From NCBI GenBank assembly GCA_963800975.1, contig CAWDDB010000001.1, forward strand, positions 1 through 9,400: a stretch of 9,400 nt of DNA, given 5' to 3'. Each line of letters opens with the position of its first letter. Within the stretch, counting starts at the first letter, position 1. The stretch is from JALYGY01 sp963800975 (lineage in GTDB: Bacteria > Actinomycetota > Rubrobacteria > Rubrobacterales > Rubrobacteraceae). The notes below the pieces were generated by a model, which was given only the letters and a program-made list of their open reading frames with translations, was not told the DNA's origin and did no database searches. The translations under genes and the position numbers were made by a program. Of this stretch, positions 6,942 through 9,400 are shown piece by piece.

Positions 6942-7124
6942 TCAAACATCAGTAACCTCCAGTTCCGTGCCCGGGCGATAACGAAGGGCCAACCTGCCAG
7001 CCTCGCGACGTCCACGAGGTCCGCGGCGGTACGTCCGTACGTGACGCTCGGCCCCCACTCCGAGGAGTGGCCTCGTCGCCCCTATCCGGGTCGATGTCGC
7101 TGCGACCGTCACGTTAGCCAACAA
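6942..7124 (-). CDS. Possible small ORF directly before the oxidase
   Basis: A TTG-TTG pair at 7124-7119 lies 9 bases after AAAGGAGG and opens a 60-residue frame (MLANVTVAATSTRIG...LALRYRPGTELEVTDV) that ends at 6944-6942, overlapping the first 8 bases of the oxidase gene (ATGTTTGA). The overlap would allow translational coupling. The middle is Arg-rich and could be non-coding; the last 16 residues look most protein-like. I do not recognise it. Another minus frame reads AADLVDVARLAGWPFVIARA over the same DNA, so a frameshift could be present here too. Confidence 0.28.
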   Translation of the reverse strand: MLANVTVAATSTRIGATRPLLGVGAERHVRTYRRGPRGRREAGRLALRYRPGTELEVTDV

Positions 7125-7198
7125 GGCGGCGGTCCTCCTTTCGCGTGGCCCCTTCTCTAACTGTGAGCAACTCCCCTGGGACGGCCGCGCTGTAGGTC

Positions 7199-7437
7199 TC
7201 AACCACCCACCAGTGACTCGTTGCATGGCGCGAGGGGGTTGAGTACGGGCGCGGAGGCTCCGTCACGCCTCCCGAGGCCGAAGATCCGACCCTCGAACAC
7301 ACGGCCTGCCTTGGCTCTCGCGGTCGCGGACCCCGATAACCTCGACCGCGAAGCCAGGTAAGAGCGAGCGCGGCTCTGGACCTCAAACTCCTGGTCACCT
7401 TGTACGTGGAGCCCCACGAGTTCGGCGTGCCGATCAT
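7199..7437 (-). pseudogene. Small unidentified ORF, probably frameshifted
   Basis: The ATG at 7437 follows GAGGAGGAGG, an excellent ribosome binding site that also overlaps the end of the preceding small ORF. The frame from this ATG soon becomes Arg/Ser-rich. A different frame starting just inside it reads AELVGLHVQGDQEFEVQSRA then RSYLA, much more protein-like, so a break close to the start is likely. A further stretch, GFAVEVIGVRDRE, is out of frame with that, around 7340-7360, and KAGRVFEGRIFGLG returns to it. I do not recognise the family. Position between a leader and a copper oxidase suggests shared regulation, not a function. Confidence 0.35.
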
Positions 7438-7453
7438 GCCGCCACCTCCTCCT

Positions 7454-7646
7454 CTAAGCCAACCGGAGGAAGCTCCTCGATGCCCTCGGAAGATCTCCGG
7501 CCGCGAAGAAGCGCTCGGCGTCTATGGGAAACACCACCCGGGCGTCTTCGCCGGCCAACCGAAGCGCCCGCTCGATGGAGGTGGCCCTCGCGCGCACCCT
7601 GGCAGTGGCCATCCCCGTGACCCTTCTCCACCGTCACCACAATCAT
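7454..7646 (-). pseudogene. Small unidentified ORF behind leader copy 2, one frame break
   Basis: The ATG at 7646 follows AAGGAGG by 9 bases and starts MIVVTVEKG. A one-base shift near 7620 joins it to a 52-residue frame (also openable at the ATG at 7612) reading MATARVRARATSIERALRLA then GEDARVVFPIDAERFFAAGD and ending LPRASRSFLRLA at the TAG 7456-7454. The second frame has a balanced composition and a helix-strand pattern, so it is probably real. I do not know the family; it may be translated from the inner ATG instead. The next ORF's ribosome binding site begins right after its stop, as in an operon. Confidence 0.45.
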
Positions 7647-7654
7647 GGTTCTCG

Positions 7655-7758
7655 TCCTCCTTGTTTCGCCCGAAGCCGATCTTCCGTTGCGGTTTTCAGT
7701 CTGCGTCCCAGCACCGACGGCAAACCGTGGCACTCTCCGCACTCTTCCCGCACTACTC
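7655..7758 (-). repeat. Leader copy 2: 11-bp direct repeats, conserved segment, RBS
   Basis: On the minus strand: GAGTAGTGCGG (7758-7748) and GAAGAGTGCGG (7747-7737) in tandem, then GGTTTGCCGTCGG, a spacer, AAGATCGGCTTCGGGCG identical to copy 1 at 4383-4483, and AAGGAGG ahead of the ATG at 7646. This copy has a gene behind it, so it is probably the working promoter region of the small-ORF and oxidase run. I see no convincing -35/-10 pair; TTTGCC with a weak partner 17 bases on is possible. Confidence 0.6.
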
Positions 7759-7881
7759 TAACTGCGCCCCGTGCGCAGCGGCCCAATCGAAGACTCGGAG
7801 CATCCACGCGCGCTGCTACCTACCGGCAGCATGGCGAGCAGGTGTGGGTTGGCTTATGAGGACGAAGGACGAACACGCGAA

Positions 7882-7966
7882 GTGAGCCGAGGGTAGGACC
7901 GGCCGGTCTGGCGCACGGCTCAGGCGGCTCAGGGAATCCGCAGGTCTTACACAACAGGAACTCGAT
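7882..7966 (+). pseudogene. Truncated XRE-type helix-turn-helix relic
   Basis: The plus frame at 7904-7963 reads RSGARLRRLRESAGLTQQEL, the first helix and the start of the second of an XRE/Cro-C1 HTH domain, very close to the N-terminus of many actinobacterial regulators. After LTQQEL the family sequence should continue with the recognition helix, but it turns into DPIWAKSRHRFGHEG, which does not fit. A GTG at 7882, with GAGGACGAAGGA before it, is one base out of frame with the domain. So the gene is broken near both ends and cannot bind DNA as read. It points away from leader copy 2. Confidence 0.55.
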
Positions 7967-8015
7967 CCAATATGGGCAAAATCGCGGCACCGTTTTGGTC
8001 ACGAAGGCTTTAAGG

Positions 8016-8210
8016 TCAGCGGGCTGTGATGATGGTGACACGGGGTGGAAGGTCGGGGGCGGGGTGTTTCAGGCCCTCCACCCAGGCGGTAAGCGTCCAT
8101 GCCCAACCGAGGGTGAAATAGCATAACCACCTCCGGATCGCCTTCCACTTGGTGCAGCGTCAGCTCCCCTCTCAACTGCTCTGCGGCTTCCGGACGAGCG
8201 GTTGACTCAT
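8016..8210 (-). pseudogene. Small unidentified ORF with two compensating frame breaks
   Basis: The ATG at 8210 (MSQPLVRK) follows AAGGA, which overlaps the stop of the ParB-like gene upstream. A shift then gives AAEQLRGELTLHQVEGDPEV then VMLFHPRLG, and a second shift near 8088 gives WTLTAWVEGLKHPAPDLPPR then VTIITAR and a TGA at 8018-8016. Start and stop are in the same frame (65 codons), so two single-base changes would restore one small protein. The pieces read naturally across the breaks. The family is not recognised. It may be co-transcribed with the ParB-like gene. Confidence 0.45.
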
Positions 8211-8224
8211 CGTGGTGATTTTCC

Positions 8225-8782
8225 TTATCGATTCCGGCTACGCTGGCGCGAGGAGAGAGCGGATCTGAGTTTGTCCCTTGTCCGCGACATCAATCCGGAG
8301 CAGTTCGGCATGGCACCCAGGATCTCGGTCGTGGTGATTCGGGGGGCGCGAAACGTGACAACCTCGGCGTCTATTGACTCGACGCCGTGAAAGCGGGCCA
8401 CGGAGACCCTGTGGTTACCATCGTTGACGAAGTAGGCGTCCCCCAGCTTGTACAGGCTCACCGGTGGTAACTCCTCGCCCCGCTGGAAAGCGCTGTCGAC
8501 GCGCTCCCATCGCGACGATACGTTCGAGCGAACCGGTAGAAAACAGGCGTCGAAGTCGTTGCGGCGGCCTACGCTGCCGACTATCTTCTCGACCTCGACC
8601 GTCTCCGTCTTGGCGAGTGGAAAACGAATGAGAACCCCAAGCGACCTCCTGACCTCCTCGAAAGCCAGCAGGCTGGAAGCATCCTTGCGCACGGCACCCC
8701 TTACGCGCCGAATCAGAGCTCTCCTGCGAGCGCGGCCGAAGTCGACCTCCGCCTGCGTCTCGACGTTCATCTGAGCGATCAT
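8225..8782 (-). CDS. ParB-like (DUF4032-type) domain protein, atypical C-terminus
   Basis: A 185-residue protein whose first 142 residues match the ParB/sulfiredoxin-like N-terminal domain of actinobacterial DUF4032-type proteins. Seen: EVDFGRARRRALIRRVR early, the KIVGSVGRRNDFDACFLP segment (about 66-83), SSRWERVDSAF, and LPPVSLYKLGDAYFVNDGNH then RVSVAR (105-130), the ParB-box-like core, then IDAEVV. Family members usually go on for another 100 or more residues; here the tail from about residue 145 (FRAPRITTTEILGAMP...) is unrelated and basic, so the gene is probably truncated by a fused or shifted end. Function of the family is unknown; nucleotide or DNA binding is suggested by the fold only. 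The ATG at 8782 is preferred because GGTGGAGG precedes it; the GTG at 8800 overlaps that site, and Met11 (8770) is also possible. Confidence 0.7.
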   Translation of the reverse strand: MIAQMNVETQAEVDFGRARRRALIRRVRGAVRKDASSLLAFEEVRRSLGVLIRFPLAKTETVEVEKIVGSVGRRNDFDACFLPVRSNVSSRWERVDSAFQRGEELPPVSLYKLGDAYFVNDGNHRVSVARFHGVESIDAEVVTFRAPRITTTEILGAMPNCSGLMSRTRDKLRSALSSRQRSRNR

Positions 8783-8970
8783 GAGTTGTATGGCCTCCAC
8801 CCTACTGGCGGACTCTGCTGACGAGAATCGTCGGTAAGGATCGATCGGCGCATCAGTCGAGTGGGCCGTTTTTGCGAGGGAACGTTTGACGGAGCTACAA
8901 CGCGAGGCTCGGGGCCAAGGGTCTCAAGATCCTCCGTCAGAGAAACCACCGCGCCTCCTTTCCGCGAAAC

Positions 8971-9007
8971 GCCCGGGACGTGCCGGTTGGTCGGACACGC
9001 CCCGGGC
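8971..9007 (-). terminator. Strong hairpin after the SnoaL-like gene
   Basis: GCCCGGG-A-CGTG (8971-8982) pairs with CACG-C-CCCGGGC (8996-9007): 11 pairs with one mismatch, continued by CCG/CGG inside with one bulged base and a 6-base loop. It begins 18 bases after the stop of the SnoaL-like gene. A short run GCGTTTCGC follows on the minus strand, with no long T-tract. Confidence 0.6.
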
Positions 9008-9024
9008 AGGGATGGCCCCTCCGA

Positions 9025-9400
9025 TCACTCCGGGGAGGGGACTACCCCCAGCTGCCGCATCATGCCGAGGGCGTCGTATAGTTCTCCCACATCTCCTCGA
9101 TCTTCCCGCTCACCAGGCGGGCCACGGCGATCCCCGTGAACTCGACCCGTTTGCCGGTGGGGGCTATGCCCATGAGCTCACCCCCGTGCGTGCCACGAGC
9201 CGTCCAGCGGTAGGCCACCTTGTCCCCTTCGGCCATCTGATCCTCTATTGGTTTGGTGCAGGTCGGGGAATGCGGCGCGCAGCATGGCGGCGTACGCCTT
9301 CACGTTCTCGGGCCCGCGCAATTCCTCTCCGGCGGGGTCGTGGTACACGAAATCGGGGGCGAAGAGCTCGTCCGCCACGCCCAAATTCCCCCGGTTAAAG
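9025..9400 (-). pseudogene. SnoaL-like / ester cyclase family protein, 5' partial, two frame breaks
   Basis: The gene enters from the right edge as NRGNLGVADELFAPDFVYHD and continues PAGEELRGPENVKAYAAMLR, AAFPDLHQT. Removing one base near 9248 joins it to IEDQMAEGDKVAYRWTARGT, HGGELMGIAPTGKRVEFTGI, AVARLVSGKIEEMWENY. A duplicated TA near 9078-9081 breaks the frame again before DALGMMRQLGVVPSPE and the stop at 9027-9025. The order (FVYHDP, GPENVKAY, FPDLH, EGDKVAYRWTARGTH, GIAPTGK, GKIEEMWENYD) is the classic SnoaL-like ester cyclase pattern of the NTF2 fold. These proteins are about 130-145 residues, so perhaps 10-20 residues lie outside the window. Many such homologues are of unknown substrate. 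It would be functional if the two breaks are sequence errors. Confidence 0.8.

Larger units (their letters stand above)
4715..6949 (-). pseudogene. Membrane-anchored multicopper oxidase, interrupted by frame breaks
   Basis: A single gene of about 740 codons in several frames. Domains in order: membrane helices (start MFEQILGIDILTALL at 6949; more helices in the 6850-6650 segment and around 6560-6270), a His-rich linker (6210-6090), then a cupredoxin oxidase with HWHG, WYHSHQ, HPMHLHGH and HCHVLDHAAEGM, i.e. a complete trinuclear and type-1 copper ligand set. The family oxidises organic substrates or Cu(I)/Fe(II)/Mn(II) with O2 reduction to water; the substrate is not evident. The ATG at 6949 has GGAGG seven bases upstream. 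Frame breaks needed to join the segments lie near 6853-6857 (an A5 run), 6645-6650, 5968-5972, 5510-5527, 5405-5414 and 5341-5346. All ligands survive, so these are either recent mutations or sequence errors. A twin-arginine signal is not seen; membrane helices take its place. Confidence 0.85.

Noticed and set aside
8800..8970. Possible gene or promoter upstream of the ParB-like gene
   Set aside because: No credible frame and no clear -35/-10 pair on either strand.

Overview
The window is GC-rich DNA with frequent GTG starts and strong AAGGAGG-type ribosome binding sites. The product families (soluble epoxide hydrolase, NnrU/ICMT-like membrane methyltransferase, RibD-like reductase, DoxX, membrane-anchored multicopper oxidase, ParB-like DUF4032-type protein, SnoaL) suit a soil or thermotolerant actinobacterium. 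The residue style reminds me of Rubrobacter, but that is an inference. I see no rRNA, tRNA, CRISPR array, insertion sequence or phage module.

Left part (1-4230). An intact epoxide hydrolase (203-1105, +) faces an intact NnrU-like methyltransferase (1338-2171, -) across a gap with a small hairpin. After about 490 bp with no identifiable gene comes an intact RibD/DHFR-fold reductase (2661-3209, -). Then follow a short relic of a small protein (3508-3617, -), a strong hairpin terminator (3659-3689) and an intact DoxX-family membrane protein (3706-4230, -).

Middle part (4380-7760, all -). This reads as one operon-like run, each reading start with its own Shine-Dalgarno sequence: a leader with 11-bp direct repeats (about 7655-7758), two or three small unidentified ORFs, a membrane-anchored multicopper oxidase with a His-rich linker (6949-4715), and the first segment of an MFS transporter (4696 to about 4500). 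A second, diverged copy of the leader (4383-4483) lies just beyond the MFS stub and upstream of DoxX. The oxidase keeps all its copper ligands but has about six frame breaks, so as read it is a pseudogene or an error-containing sequence.

Right part (7880-9400). A truncated XRE helix-turn-helix relic (+) sits divergent to the leader. It is followed by a small frameshifted ORF and a ParB-like DUF4032-type gene with an atypical C-terminus (both -), and a SnoaL-like gene (-) that runs off the window and has two frame breaks, followed by a strong terminator hairpin.

The main general observation is that at least ten single- or double-base frame breaks interrupt otherwise well-conserved proteins, while four or five genes are clean. 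Either this locus is decaying or the sequence contains indel errors. I found no clearly new biological system. The most interesting unexplained items are the duplicated repeat-bearing leader and the small ORFs between it and the copper oxidase.
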